Positions 19,213 through 29,764 of a DNA stretch of 64,000 bases are shown one piece after another. The translations under genes and the position numbers were made by a program. How positions within the stretch are numbered: the first letter of the stretch is position 1; every line of letters starts with the position of its first letter. The stretch is from NCBI GenBank assembly GCA_029851415.1, contig CM056741.1, positions 88,695,282 to 88,759,281 of the forward strand. Reading direction: 5' to 3'. This stretch comes from Eretmocerus hayati (Eukaryota > Arthropoda > Insecta > Hymenoptera > Aphelinidae). The notes under the pieces are model-generated. The model had not been told where the DNA came from and made no database searches. It saw only the letters and a program-made list of their open reading frames with translations.

Positions 19213-19767
19213 GTGGACTCCGAGGTGTTTCTGTCAGTCGTTCTTGAAGCTCTCTTCGCCGTTTACCAAGACTCGGTTTCTCTCGCAATGGCTGCGCAGG
19301 AGGGAAGTATCGTACGTTGTGGAAGAATACTATCCACTATACATGCATTGGACATTTCGGCGAGTAAGAAAGCATTGATTGGATTAGAATATAATTTAAT
19401 CGAAGAAAGTATATATACTGCTACCCTACGCATAGTGGCTACTGACTTGGGTGGTATCAGCTTCACATTCGCTCAATGGAAAAAGTTCAAAGAAGAAATT
19501 GGCGAGGTTCATCGATATTTCCGAGGATTTGCTCCAGAACTACGCGATCAAACGATCTATGGCGATGGATGGATTTTACGATTTACTCATAGTCATTGAC
19601 AGAATACCATCGAATTCGAAGAAGATCGCCGGGAACCATCCTCTGAAACGATAAGGAAGCGTTTCCGTCGAAGCATTCATCTACACAGGGTAACGTTTGA
19701 ACAACTGATGGACCTGTCATGTTTCATTGAGTATAAACTCGAATGTTTGGATCAAATGTCTGAATGA
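19213..19767 (+). pseudogene. Polinton small protein with PC4-like segment, broken by one TGA
   Basis: The open frame begins after a TAA at 19204 with no ATG until 19288; the codon at 19213 is GTG, so either translation starts at 19288 or the start codon was lost. TGA at 19597-19599 splits the frame, which is then open to a TGA at 19765-19767, giving 160 codons from 19288. The piece LGGISFTFAQWKKFKEEIGEV resembles the core of the p15/PC4 single-strand DNA-binding domain, in which GISL....QW..LK..I is typical. The part after the stop has a second weak version, VTFEQLMDLSCFIEYKL. The PC4 link rests on pattern only. Its stop overlaps the next ATG as ATGA. Confidence 0.55.
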
Positions 19768-20057
19768 TCCCTCCTATGGTTACGAGTATTATTGATCATA
19801 TTTATCATTTTGCGATAACGGCTAATGATGCCCAAATTCAAACTTTCAATAAAAACTTGCTTTATGGTTTACTAGAGGAGATACGCAAAGATGACAAGAT
19901 TTTTAAGTCGATATTGTCTGATGTAGGATTGAAAACTAAAGAATTAGAAAAAGATGTTTGTGTTAGCCGATATGTCATAGAAACTGTACTTCATGAAATT
20001 GTAACAACGCGTACCGATGAATTGATTGAAATGTTAAATAAACGCTTAGACAATTAG
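19764..20057 (+). CDS. Hypothetical Polinton protein, 97 aa
   Basis: The last gene of the rightward block. The ATG at 19764 overlaps the stop of the previous frame by four bases, which supports both the frame and the reading of the previous gene through its internal stop. The protein is predicted to be almost wholly helical, acidic and basic residues alternating, with one cysteine; no membrane segment or motif is seen. A polyadenylation signal follows 54 bp after the stop. Function unknown. Confidence 0.55.
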   Translation: MIPPMVTSIIDHIYHFAITANDAQIQTFNKNLLYGLLEEIRKDDKIFKSILSDVGLKTKELEKDVCVSRYVIETVLHEIVTTRTDELIEMLNKRLDN

Positions 20058-20110
20058 TAATATTGTTACTCATCAATATATATATCTATATGTCCCCTAT
20101 TGATTATTTG

Positions 20111-20116
20111 AATAAA
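20111..20116 (+). terminator. Polyadenylation signal AATAAA
   Basis: A perfect AATAAA hexamer 54 bp after the last rightward stop codon, followed by AT-rich sequence. It is the likely 3' end of the late transcripts of the Polinton. Confidence 0.55.
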
Positions 20117-20320
20117 ACACAATGTTACGAAATCTGGAGTTATCAATGAAAATACCTTGTACGCCAATACTATGTTGATATTCAAAAGAAAGCAATAGAA
20201 AAATAATTTTCTCGCTCAGTCTTCTCACGTAAAGAGAGAGATTAATTCTGTTGAATCACTCTGAATTCCCTCTAAATTTATTTTCTCGCTCATTAAAAAA
20301 AAAAAGCCAGTTATAGGCTA

Positions 20321-20466
20321 CATGATGTTTGCTTTATTTTTGCTGATAGCACCCGAAGAGATGTGCGAAGAATCGCTCTCTATGTACCATCTTCATAATG
20401 TTTGCCTTATTTTTTGCTGATGGTGCACAAAGATAATGCACAGAGAGTCGCTCTCTATGAATCATC
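20321..20466. repeat. Imperfect tandem duplication of about 73 bp
   Basis: Two copies, about 20321-20393 and 20394-20466. Each runs from atgtttgc(t/c)ttatttt through tgctgat to tcgctctctatg, with scattered differences. They lie between the last gene and the right terminal repeat; the rest of 20117-20482 holds nothing else recognisable. A role is unknown. Confidence 0.75.
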
Positions 20467-20482
20467 CGCCTGGGGGTCACCC

Positions 20483-22518
20483 GAGGTCATGTTTTGACGG
20501 CCCATAGTGACCCCTTAACTACTAACCAGCTATCGATTGAAATCACTTTCATGGACGTAGAGAACAACGCATGCGCAGGAGAAGCTAATTATTGAATAAA
20601 AATTTGCTTCTGAAATAGATGTCTACGAATCTGAGCGTCTTTCAGAACAATTCCATGTAAGATCAGACAGTCGAAAATTGCTCAAGTCTCAAATCTCTTC
20701 CATGATGAAATATATGTTTTTAAGGACAAATTGTCGAGACACGAATTTTTGCGTTTTGTCCTGTCATGCTCTGACTCGAAGTTATCGATTTTTTTCATTT
20801 AATGGGCATTCCGTAAAATTAGCAACTTTTGATCGATATAGATGCAATTTTCCGTGAGTAATGGCCTTCGTGGAGATAAGACTTGTTCAGGCGGGTCAAG
20901 TAAGTTATATTGCACCCGAAAATCTTGGTACAGAAACAAAATTAGTGAGCAGGATCCACAAAAATTGATTTTGGACGAAATTGAGGAAAGTTAAATAGCT
21001 CAAAATAATCATCCTCAATTTTGATGGAAAATTTCCTGTGAACTCGTTGAAACATGGGAAACAACATGTACTTGGTACGGTTTGCGCGACGTGGCGCAGA
21101 GTGGGGCTGAAGATCATTTCCTGGATTTTATCGTTAAAACTTGGTTTTTAAGATTGTGAATGTAATACTATGATGCTTTGATGCTATCGAATTCAAGTTT
21201 GACTCATCTATGATATCAGACTTGTGTTATTATTCGACACAAGTATGACTTCGAGTATATCCTATCTTTCAGATGGAATTAATGCAATGAGAAACAAGGG
21301 AATCATTCTTCAACAGCTATTAGCGTGGATGAAAGCGTCTAAGTATCGATGCAGCGCTCCACAGACTCATTGCAAACTCCATCTGTCCAAACGATCATGA
21401 AGAACAAGATTCAACAATAAAATCCAGAAAATGATCTTTAGCCCCACTTTGCGCCACGTCGCGCGAACCGGACCAAGTACATTTTGTTCCTCATGTTTCA
21501 ACGAGTTCACAGAAAATTTCCCATCAAAATTGAGGGTGATTATTTTGAGCTATTCAACTTTTCTCGATTTTGGCCAGGAACAATTTTTGTGGATCCTGCT
21601 CACTAATTGTATTTCTGTACCAAGATTTTCAAGTGCAATATAACTCACTTGACCTCCCTGAATAAGTATTATCTCCACGAAGGCCGTTACACACGGAAAA
21701 TTGCATCCATATCGATCAAAAGTTGCTAATTTCACGAAATGTCCATTGAATGAAAAAATTCGACAACTTTGAGTCAGAGCATGACAGGGCAAAACGCAAA
21801 AATACGTGTCTCGTCAATTTGTCCTTAGAAACATACATTTCATCCTGGAAGAGATTTGAGACTTGAGCAATTTTCGACTGTCTGATCTTACATGGAATTG
21901 GTCTTTACACAAAAAAAATACTCAAAGCAGTCATTCCTCAGGTGAAATAGTCTTGCAAACACAATGGGATTAGTTGCGAGGTCCTCCGAGGAAGTTGAAC
22001 GGAGTAAAAACACATTTTTCATGTTTTTGAGATGGCTTTGCGCGATTAAACAGCTCTAGGAGGCCTCAAAAGTAAAAATAATGGCTGAAAATTTTTTTGC
22101 AGGGAGTTTTTTACTATAAAAATTGGAGAGAATGGAATAAAAAGAATCAAAATATACGTCGGAAAAGTTATGAGCCAAACCGTAATTTTTGAGTATTTAC
22201 GCTTTCGGACGTTCAAAAAACAACTGGAAGAGGTTTAACTAGTGATCAATCGATAGCTTCTAAAATCACCTTTCAAATGCTCTTTGGAAAATCCTGATTG
22301 GTCGAAGCAATCAAAAGTTATGAGCTAAATACGGTTCCATAGTCTCAATTTTTGAATTTTGGTAAAATCACTCTTGTAGGCCTATCTGAGACAAAAAAAT
22401 TTTTGGACGTACGAACTATAGGAAATATGTTATTCTGGTACCCCACATCGAGAATAAATTGTATGGGAATTTGAAAAAAATAGTTGGAGAAACCGTTTGA
22501 ATTTGACATGGACGTACT
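20483..22518. repeat. Right terminal inverted repeat of the Polinton
   Basis: Inverted counterpart of 2468-3842. It begins with gaggtcatgttttgac at 20483 and ends ggacgtact at 22518. A palindromic element (about 20650-21902) interrupts it, leaving about 785 bp of repeat. The uninterrupted order of the flanks is shown by the left arm. The outer parts of the two arms differ by roughly 15 % plus small gaps, so they have not been kept identical. Confidence 0.88.
20650..21902. mobile_element. Palindromic element with arms of about 490 bp, in the right repeat
   Basis: Arms at about 20650-21145 and 21412-21900 are inverted copies with roughly one mismatch in ten; both contain gatcagacagtcgaaaatt or its complement at the outer end, and tggcgca/tgcgcca near the inner end. 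The spacer of about 265 bp is unrelated. The left Polinton arm shows the empty site. Flanks tctttcag and tctttaca may be a decayed 8-bp duplication, as made by hAT-like or foldback elements. There is no coding capacity, so it must have been moved by proteins from elsewhere. Confidence 0.75.
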
Positions 22519-25148
22519 CTATGATCAGTCAGATGTATTCATGTCGACAAGCGATTGCGACCGACCCTGATGTCGGTGGCTGCGATGAGCTGCATAAATG
22601 TGAACGGTCAGCAGAATTGGTAGTCAGGCTCCTCGGTGGCAGATTCCGAAGCGACGGGTTGAACGCCAATGGCTCTCTGCCAGTGTCTGGACGGGCGGGT
22701 AGGCAGTTATTGAAGATCGACTTGCCAGGTTTGCGGCTTGACTGGGTTCTGCTTGTCTCAACTCTCTCCTCTCGGTCACTTTTGATTCTCCACGACACTC
22801 TCACAAAATTGCAGAATCCGAAGAATTTTTGAAAGAATTTTTTTCACGTTTTTGAGAAGAAATTTTATTTGCGGGGATCTACCCCACCTAGTACCAAAAA
22901 CGGGATGTGATGTGGTGAGGGGTTCCGTCTCCGGAATAAGCACGACTTATTAGATCGAAGAGTGATTTTCATGTATGACAGATAGTTGATGGTTGACAGA
23001 GAGTGTGTGGATAGTTGGGTTGGTCTGAGCGATCTGTCCGCGGCGAGGCGCGTCGTCCACAATAATCGGTCACGACGCGGCATCACGCTTGGGTGGGGAA
23101 ACGGGCGATTATTCGTCAGGAATGCTACCGGTGCACCTGGTGCATCGTACACCACCAACCGTTCCAGTTCACGGTGAATATAGACCAAGTTTTGAACCGA
23201 CCGGAAGAAACTCGCAAAACACCAACGAAGTTATCGAATATGAGTCGGAACCAGTTACCAAGAAACTTTCCACCTTAGGCCCTTGGTCGAATTTCGAATG
23301 AGACAGTTCTCAAATCTCTAACTTGATGAGCGTGGAGTTTGTGTTTATAATCATTACGCTCCTCACTACCCGATCGAATAATTCTTGGTAACTTTGGAAA
23401 CACTCATGATCCATCAAGTTCTTCACAAAGAAAAATATAGGATACATCTCATTGGAAATTCAGATGTCTCCGTCCAAGAATCGATGAAACATGAATGTTT
23501 CGGAAGTTATCGAGCATTATCAGGTTGCGTGATGAGGTGCGTACTGATTATGGACACGTATTCTACGTTCAGGTCCAGGTTTACCCAGGGTTGATATTCT
23601 TATGAGAGGTTCTACAGAACTTTCGACATTATGCGTACTGCACGCTATCTCTGAACCTTCAGAAGATTATCAAGTTGTCGGAGGTGATTTGGATAGGTTC
23701 CAGGGCCTCGGAATGTGTACTCTATTTGCTGTTCTGTCAAAAGAATCTGGCTATCCACAGCACGGCCCGCAACCCTCATTTCTTAGGTATCTCTTAGCGT
23801 ACTCGCGCCGACTTTTGATTTCTTCAGCCTGCTGCAAAAATAATATTGCTCGAAAAATTATGCCAAAATTCAGTGACATTGTGAGCACCCTATATATTGA
23901 GGAAAGCTTGGTTCCAGACGCGTGCCTCCAACGCGGCATTCATAAACAAACGTCGAAGTCGCGTAACCGGGTTTTCACAAAAAATTCAGATTCCCCGCAC
24001 TTGGCTTATAAAAAAAATAACATTTGCGATAGTTACGTGATCAAAACGGATTTCAATAGCTTGAAACAACACCAATAATATCCCGTTTGGTTTGGATGCG
24101 TGCGATCAACTGCGTTGAAATGATAGCATCAAGAAGACGGATCAGTTTATGCGCCCACTCGACTGAAAAGGGTCAAATTCCCATGGCACAAGAGGGAGAA
24201 GGGGGGCATGCTCCTGGGATGTTTGGCCCATTTTTCTCAACCCTTTTTTGAACAATATCCCATAGTTCCCATGTCCTGATATGGAATGTTATTTGAGTGA
24301 GAAGCATTACAGAAATTGTGTCGATGGGGTTGATGTGATCGAGCTCGTCTTAGCACTTCTATGAGGTTGCAATCGCTCATATCATCTTGGAAACAGATGA
24401 ATCACACCAAAAAACCCATTTCACCTCCAAATGCCACCATAGACTTTGTTCACAAAATCTTCAATTGAAGAATTACGGACGAGGCGCCAGACCTCGAGCA
24501 GCAGGAATTCGAGAGCTCGCGCTTGTCGTACAGGCTCATCAAACATAGACACAGCATTACGCTGTAGATGTGTATGTTTGTGCTAATTGGTGAGCATTGT
24601 ATAGACTTTTGGAGGTCTGTGTACGAAAGGGGGGGGGGAGGCTTGTAGATATTTGCGCAACTAGTTGTTTCCTGATTCTAAGCTCTGCTATCAATATCGG
24701 TTTCGGGCATTTAACGACAGTTCTGTGCGAATCGAGTATCAAAACCCACTTTGAAAGGATCCTAAGTTAGATACATGAAAATAGCTCACGTGGTGCTGGA
24801 TCGTCGATTGTGATAGGATATTCAATATTATTAGTTCATGGAGAATAGTGAGGACAATGCTCGAGTGAAGAGGGAAAAGTCGAGACTTGAACGAGAGAAG
24901 CAATTGGAGAAGAAAAAAGTCGGAGAAAAAAGGCTGAGAGATTTCAATCAATCTAAGAGGAGTTTGGCTGGAAGGTAGATGTATGACGCTTCGAATTTAA
25001 AGCTTCGAAGGGGAGAAAATTATAGGACATACCCTCGATATTGAAAAAGGAAATATTTTCATCTATCCTTCTCTTTCATCTGACGAGACAAAATACGGAG
25101 CTCTACCTCGTGATTATTACTACTCTCGCCATCAGCACCACTCTTATA
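22519..25148. other. Host sequence right of the Polinton, no gene recognised
   Basis: The segment 22540-22800 is GC-richer than its surroundings. An open frame at 23602-24078 (plus) encodes 158 residues without any recognisable pattern and with odd composition; I do not accept it as a gene. At 24838-24978 an ATG starts a 46-residue, very charged stretch (LEREKQLEKKK) that may be a small exon or chance. A poly-G run of 11 occurs near 24631. I found no EFR3 exon here. Confidence 0.5.
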
Positions 25149-26543
25149 TGGGGCAAAACACGTCAACAGTCCTGGGTTGTTTTTTGGAGGGTAAAACATT
25201 TAGTTTTGTGCCATCTGTAGAAACCGCAGATCCCACGTACGAAAGAATCAATGACATCATTCCGACGTATTTTTGCCTCAGCTTTCCAATGGCCGGGTTT
25301 GTTTTCCGGTTTTGTGCCACCATAACCTCAAAAATTAGCAATCAAGTTTTGAAATGACAGTAACTCAAAATTACCCCTCTTTTCAGCTCTTTTGACAATT
25401 CCTATTGGAAGATCAGGAAATTTTACTTCGAAATAGCTCTCAAAAGAATAGGAGTTTTTCGATTCCCACTAGGAGTAAGGCAACGATGAAAGTACGAGTG
25501 GTCATTCACGTGCTCTTTGCCTTTCGCGGGCGTTCTGGGCCGTTCAATTTGACGCAGGGAAATTATCAATCGAGGCATCTTCGACGTATTTTTATCTTAT
25601 CTTCCCGATGGAGAGCTCCGTTTATACATTTTGATCTAAAATAACCTCAAAAAACGGGAATCATGCATCTAAGGAATCTTAACTCAATTCAACCTACTTT
25701 TTCGTCTTTTTGATGACAGTATTCGGGGAATTAATTAATGTTCATGATGGAATAACGTCTTATAATTGATTTCCTGACTATTCCCATGGAAAATGATATT
25801 ATGAAGAAGAGAAGCATTCCTTATGTCACGCGTACGCCGAGGACTCAGTTATTCACTGCTTCGTCCCTCGGAGAAGCAGGAACCTAGTCATTCGGACCCT
25901 ATTTCATCACTAGAGATTGTGAATTACATGAAGGATTATCAATTACATTGATAATTGTCCATTCTCCCGAATCAGGCTATCGAGAAGACGAAAAAATAGG
26001 TTAGTTTGAGTTCGGACATTTTCGACTTATGATTTCCTTTTCTTGAGCTTATGTTGAACTAAATTAGTAAAAACGGAGCTTTCCATCGGGAAGATGAGTC
26101 AAAAATACGTCGAAGATGCCTCGATTCATTATTTCCCTGCGTCAAGTTGAAACTAGAACACCCGCGAAACGTAAACAGCAAGTGAATGACCACTCGTACT
26201 TTCATCGTTGCCTTACTCGTAGTGAAAATCGAAGAATCCCCATTCCTTCGAGAGCTAATTCGATGTAAAATCCCCTGATCTTTCTATTGGAGATGTCAAA
26301 ATAGCCGAAGAAAGGGGTAATTTTGAGTTATTGCCATTTCAAAACTCGACTACTTATTCTTGAGGTTATGGTGGCACAAAACCGGAGAACAAACCCCGCC
26401 ACCGGAAAGCTGAGGCAAGAATACGTCGGAAATGATGTCATTGATTTTTTTCTACGTGGGGTCTACGGCCTCCACACATGGCTCAAAACTACACGTTCTA
26501 TCCTCCAAAAAGCAACCCACGACACATGCCGTGTTTTGCCCCA
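25149..26543. mobile_element. Third palindromic element, long inverted arms
   Basis: The termini are tggggcaaaacacg at 25149 and cgtgttttgcccca at 26530-26543. Inverted arms run about 25149-25730 and 25970-26543 with many point differences; matched landmarks include ccaccataacctcaaaaat near 25318 against gaggttatggtgg near 26361, and the acgtatttttatct/gtcaaaaatacgt region. A spacer of about 240 bp separates them. It shares no obvious sequence with the two palindromic elements in the Polinton. There is no coding capacity and no clear target duplication. Confidence 0.72.
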
Positions 26544-27663
26544 AATCGTCGATCGAAAAACACCCCGGGACCTCAGTATTTGAATATATATCATCACGAT
26601 CTCGATTCATAGAAAGACGCGTCGAAATGATTCTAATTTCCAGAGGTATTTTCCATGAATACTTCTCGTGGTGTAAGAACGAGCTGGTGAGAGGTAAGAA
26701 ATCGTTGATTTTCAGTCAAAATTACTCAAGAATCTGACCAATAACCACATCTAGCAGTGCGTGAATGATCCGATGGGTTTACATTCGACTGGGAGTATCT
26801 AAGAATCCTTTGGACATCTGAGAACGTTTTTGGTCGGTACGAAAAAAACATTCTCCCAAATCAGTGGGCACGCAGTTTCCTACTCATTTTTGAGGTTATA
26901 GTTACCATTAAAATTGATTCCAGAAGCGTGCCATGAAAGAAAAATTTCATTTTGCAGTAGCCCAAATGTCAAAAGTTCTTTAAATTCTCTCTTATGTCAC
27001 CCATTCGACCTCACAGCCTACCGCGACATCATTCCCGACCTTTGATTGATTTTGTAACATGTACTCTTCGTATTATAGATTCTGGGAAAGTTTAGTTCGG
27101 CATCTTTGATTATCTTTTCCATTGGGGACTATGTCCTTCGGAGTATACTTTTTCACAAATAACAAGTTTTGTTCCTCCCCCAGATTCTATCAGAATTCAT
27201 CTGTCACTATAGCACTCTTCAGAATAGAGTGTGATCAGAGGAAATCTCCCCCTGCCCGAGATTGGTTGGCGTGAAGTTCACATTCTTCGAGAATCAAGAA
27301 TTCTCTTTCGAGTTTTCTTGTTCCACTGCTCAACGTTGGAAATAATCAACACGTCTGAAAAGATTGTACTCAAATTAATAGTTCCTTCCTCCAACGTATC
27401 CCATGACGCCATCACCCAAAATCTAGGAATAAGGACGCAGCACGACGAAAGAATACAACCGCAAAAACTGACACCAGGGGTCCAAATGCAATTGTGTGCT
27501 ACGAGAGCTAACTGTGAAAGCTGCCGGATTCCCGCTCGAGCTCTGATTGTCCGAACGCTCCGCTGCGGTCAGGATCTGATTAATTGAGAGCCTACGCTGC
27601 GCGTAATCACACCACGTCTACTCTAGACCATGCATCAGGCATAACACGTTTTTCGTCACTTAC
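26544..27663. other. Intergenic or intronic sequence
   Basis: AT-rich unique-looking sequence between the palindromic element and the EFR3 exon; probably intron downstream of that exon on the minus strand. No further EFR3 exon, RNA gene or repeat was recognised. Confidence 0.45.
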
Positions 27664-27836
27664 GTTGGTTTTCTGAATTTCGATGAATTATCATGTCGAT
27701 CAATGAGAGTGTGCAAGATTCTCTGAACAAGGAGTCTCATCTCAGGTTCCGATACTACAGACATCTTGAGCAGAGGCTGTAAGAAACTCGGGGGGAACGT
27801 TGTGTTGAGATGAATACTGCAATATTGAGTGCTCAC
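27664..27836 (-). CDS. Efr3: EFR3 homolog, internal exon (173 bp)
   Basis: EFR3 proteins (rolling blackout in flies) anchor the phosphatidylinositol 4-kinase III alpha complex at the plasma membrane. The exon lies between an acceptor CTTCAG at 27842-27837 and a donor GTAAGT at 27663-27658 (minus strand). It is phase 0 at its 5' end and encodes VSTQYCSIHLNTTFPPSFL, then LQPLLKMS and LLVQRILHTLIDRHDN, matching the armadillo/HEAT-like middle of EFR3, where FIDRHGN-type endings are conserved. It joins in frame to the exon at 27907-28169 across a 70-bp intron. No stop is present. Other exons were not found in the window; the large mobile insertions around it may lie in neighbouring introns. Confidence 0.85.
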
Positions 27837-27906
27837 CTGAAGAGGATAATGATGGGTCATATAGAGACTATTTGGTTCGCAAAAATAGTCGATGATCATT
27901 ACTCAC

Positions 27907-28169
27907 TTTTAGGAGCGATTTGAGAAGTATCTGCTGGAGTAAGACATCCCCTTCTGTTGTCGCAGACGTCAGCGCTTGAGGGATTTTACTCATGATGAAC
28001 TTCATTATTTCAATCTTCTGATAATCGGGCAAGTGATTGGCGAATTCGCCTAAGGCATTAATAAGAGCTTCTTGATACAACTGCTCATCATTACTCGAGG
28101 ATTGATCTCTGTACACACTAACTCGCAGATGAGTTAACAAGGAACTGATGATCTCCAGAACCGAAGGAC
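27907..28169 (-). CDS. Efr3: EFR3 homolog, internal exon (263 bp)
   Basis: Bounded by an acceptor ATTGCAG ending at 28170 and a donor GTGAGT at 27906-27901 on the minus strand. It encodes LEIISSLLTHLRVSVYRD, then YQEALINALGEFANHLPDYQ and IMKFIMSKIPQ, and ends ILLKSLLK in phase 0. The HLR.SV, PDYQ..EI..FIMSK.P and LLKSLLKV blocks are hallmarks of EFR3 family proteins. Together with the next exon it gives about 145 continuous residues. Preceding exons must lie at higher coordinates, possibly beyond the retroelement zone and outside the window. Confidence 0.87.
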
Positions 28170-28724
28170 CTGCAATGGACATATAGAACAAGTATTGAGG
28201 AGTTGACTGCGCTTGGGATATCTACGATACGGTTTGTCAATATGAATTCTTGTAGGGGTCCTCACGTCCTCCCACTGGTCGTATTCTCGATGACTCGTGG
28301 AATGTTTGCGCTCTGTCCCTAGTTCGGAAGCGTCCGTTGAATTAACCGAGACCCCGAATGCTCCATGTCATCTCTTATCCATTGCGGAATTTCACTGATT
28401 AGTTCGTGATATCTCCGAAGGGAACTTGGGGAAAATCCACATGATATTTCAAAAACCACGAGCTGACCCAGTGCCTGACCATAGATCATTCACCACTGCT
28501 CTCGCGTACGCAGAGGAGATGGAATGCTCATGCGGTTCTCTTGAACTAGGGTTGAGACTCGTGCGGATATGGATCCCCCGAAATTGTGTATGTGAGACCT
28601 TCTCCACAGATGATGTGGGAAGGTAAGATCCTAGCTTGATGCGTACATCACAACCACCGTGAACCATGACGTTTACGCGTTGGGGCGTGCAAGCACGACG
28701 GTACAACGATGTATCGTCTGCTCA
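28170..28724. other. Probable intron of the EFR3 gene
   Basis: The sequence upstream (minus strand) of the EFR3 exon. Open frames here are short and do not resemble EFR3. No repeat or RNA gene was recognised. Confidence 0.4.
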
Positions 28725-29060
28725 TCCATCCATTCATCTATCCATTCATTCATTGAACCATCCAATCCCATCTCATTTCATACCAACCCATCCGTCCATT
28801 GCATTCTATCTGGTTTCATCACAGTCCATCCCATCATATCCCAACCCATACCACTCAATTACGGTCCATCCGATCTCATCCCATCCCACCCATGCGCACT
28901 CCATACCCAACCAATCCCATCGTGCTCGGGCTGATCTCAGTCCATGTCATCAAGTTCTAGCCCGGCTGGTCCCCCCGCCCCCATCATATGTCATCCCATA
29001 CCATACCATGCCATTCCATCCAATCCCATCCCATCCCATCTCGGCTCACTCCATGGGATG
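28725..29060. repeat. Degenerate CCATC / CCATT pentamer repeat
   Basis: About 330 bp of imperfect repeats of CCATC, CCATT and ATCCC units, interrupted by a short unique GC-rich stretch near 28950-28985. Open frames through it encode only His/Pro/Ser/Ile-rich repeats and are not genes. Confidence 0.9.
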
Positions 29061-29764
29061 GATAGGCTAGGTAAGGAGCCGATCAACATGTGTCTTTCGG
29101 TAGCTCCTGCTTCGAATATCTCTCCTGCCTTGCAGATGCCATCGGGCTGTTTCGGTTCCAGATACTCGAACGCGGACTAATCGCAAGGTCTCGCGGCACA
29201 TAAATCCGGGCTGCAAACTTCACTGATCTCCTTGCAACACAGTATCCGATAATCAGAGCTAAATGAGGTTATGTAGCAAAGACTGCACACGCGGACGAGC
29301 CATAAACCACTCCGAGCACATCAAAATTACCGCAGGTAATTCTCACTTCATCTCTCTTGCTCTCCCGTATCGTCAGTTTGGGATCCTGATACTGCGTTAC
29401 TGTCTGGGTCGATGCAACGAGCAGCAACCCTTACACTCGAGAACAACGCGAACTACAATGACATGACGGTCTGACGCTATTTGTGATCTTCCATCTCACG
29501 CACACCCGATCGGTTAGTCCAATAATGCAAGTGAGGCGACAGATCGCAAACGGTCCCTGACAGTCACAGTTATTGCAGTTCACCTTGTTCCTAAATGTAC
29601 CTGCAGAAAAGTTATCCGAGTGGAGTATATTATGGCTCCAGGAGCCACGGCAACATATTTTTCATGCCATGAAGTACGCGGATAGTTCCGTACGGAGACC
29701 TCGATGTGTACAGAGCAGACAACACCAACCACTACTCACAACATTAATCAAGCCTACGGGAGAG
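29061..29764. other. Unannotated spacer before the retroelement zone
   Basis: About 700 bp without recognisable genes, repeats or RNA structures. It ends at the short GAGAGATTGATT junction with the first non-LTR fragment. Confidence 0.4.

Noticed and set aside
8479..19599. Alternative genetic code with TGA as a sense codon
   Set aside because: Intact genes here end in ordinary stops including TGA (protein at 18076 aside, the 6845, 12461 and 12813 genes end in TAA/TGA), the EFR3 exons look standard, and one lesion is TAG. Decay is simpler.
23602..24078. 158-residue plus-strand open frame
   Set aside because: No recognisable motif, odd composition, and no splice or promoter context; most likely chance.
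28659..29070. Open frames rich in His, Pro, Ser and Ile
   Set aside because: They are translations of the degenerate CCATC repeat, open in several frames at once.
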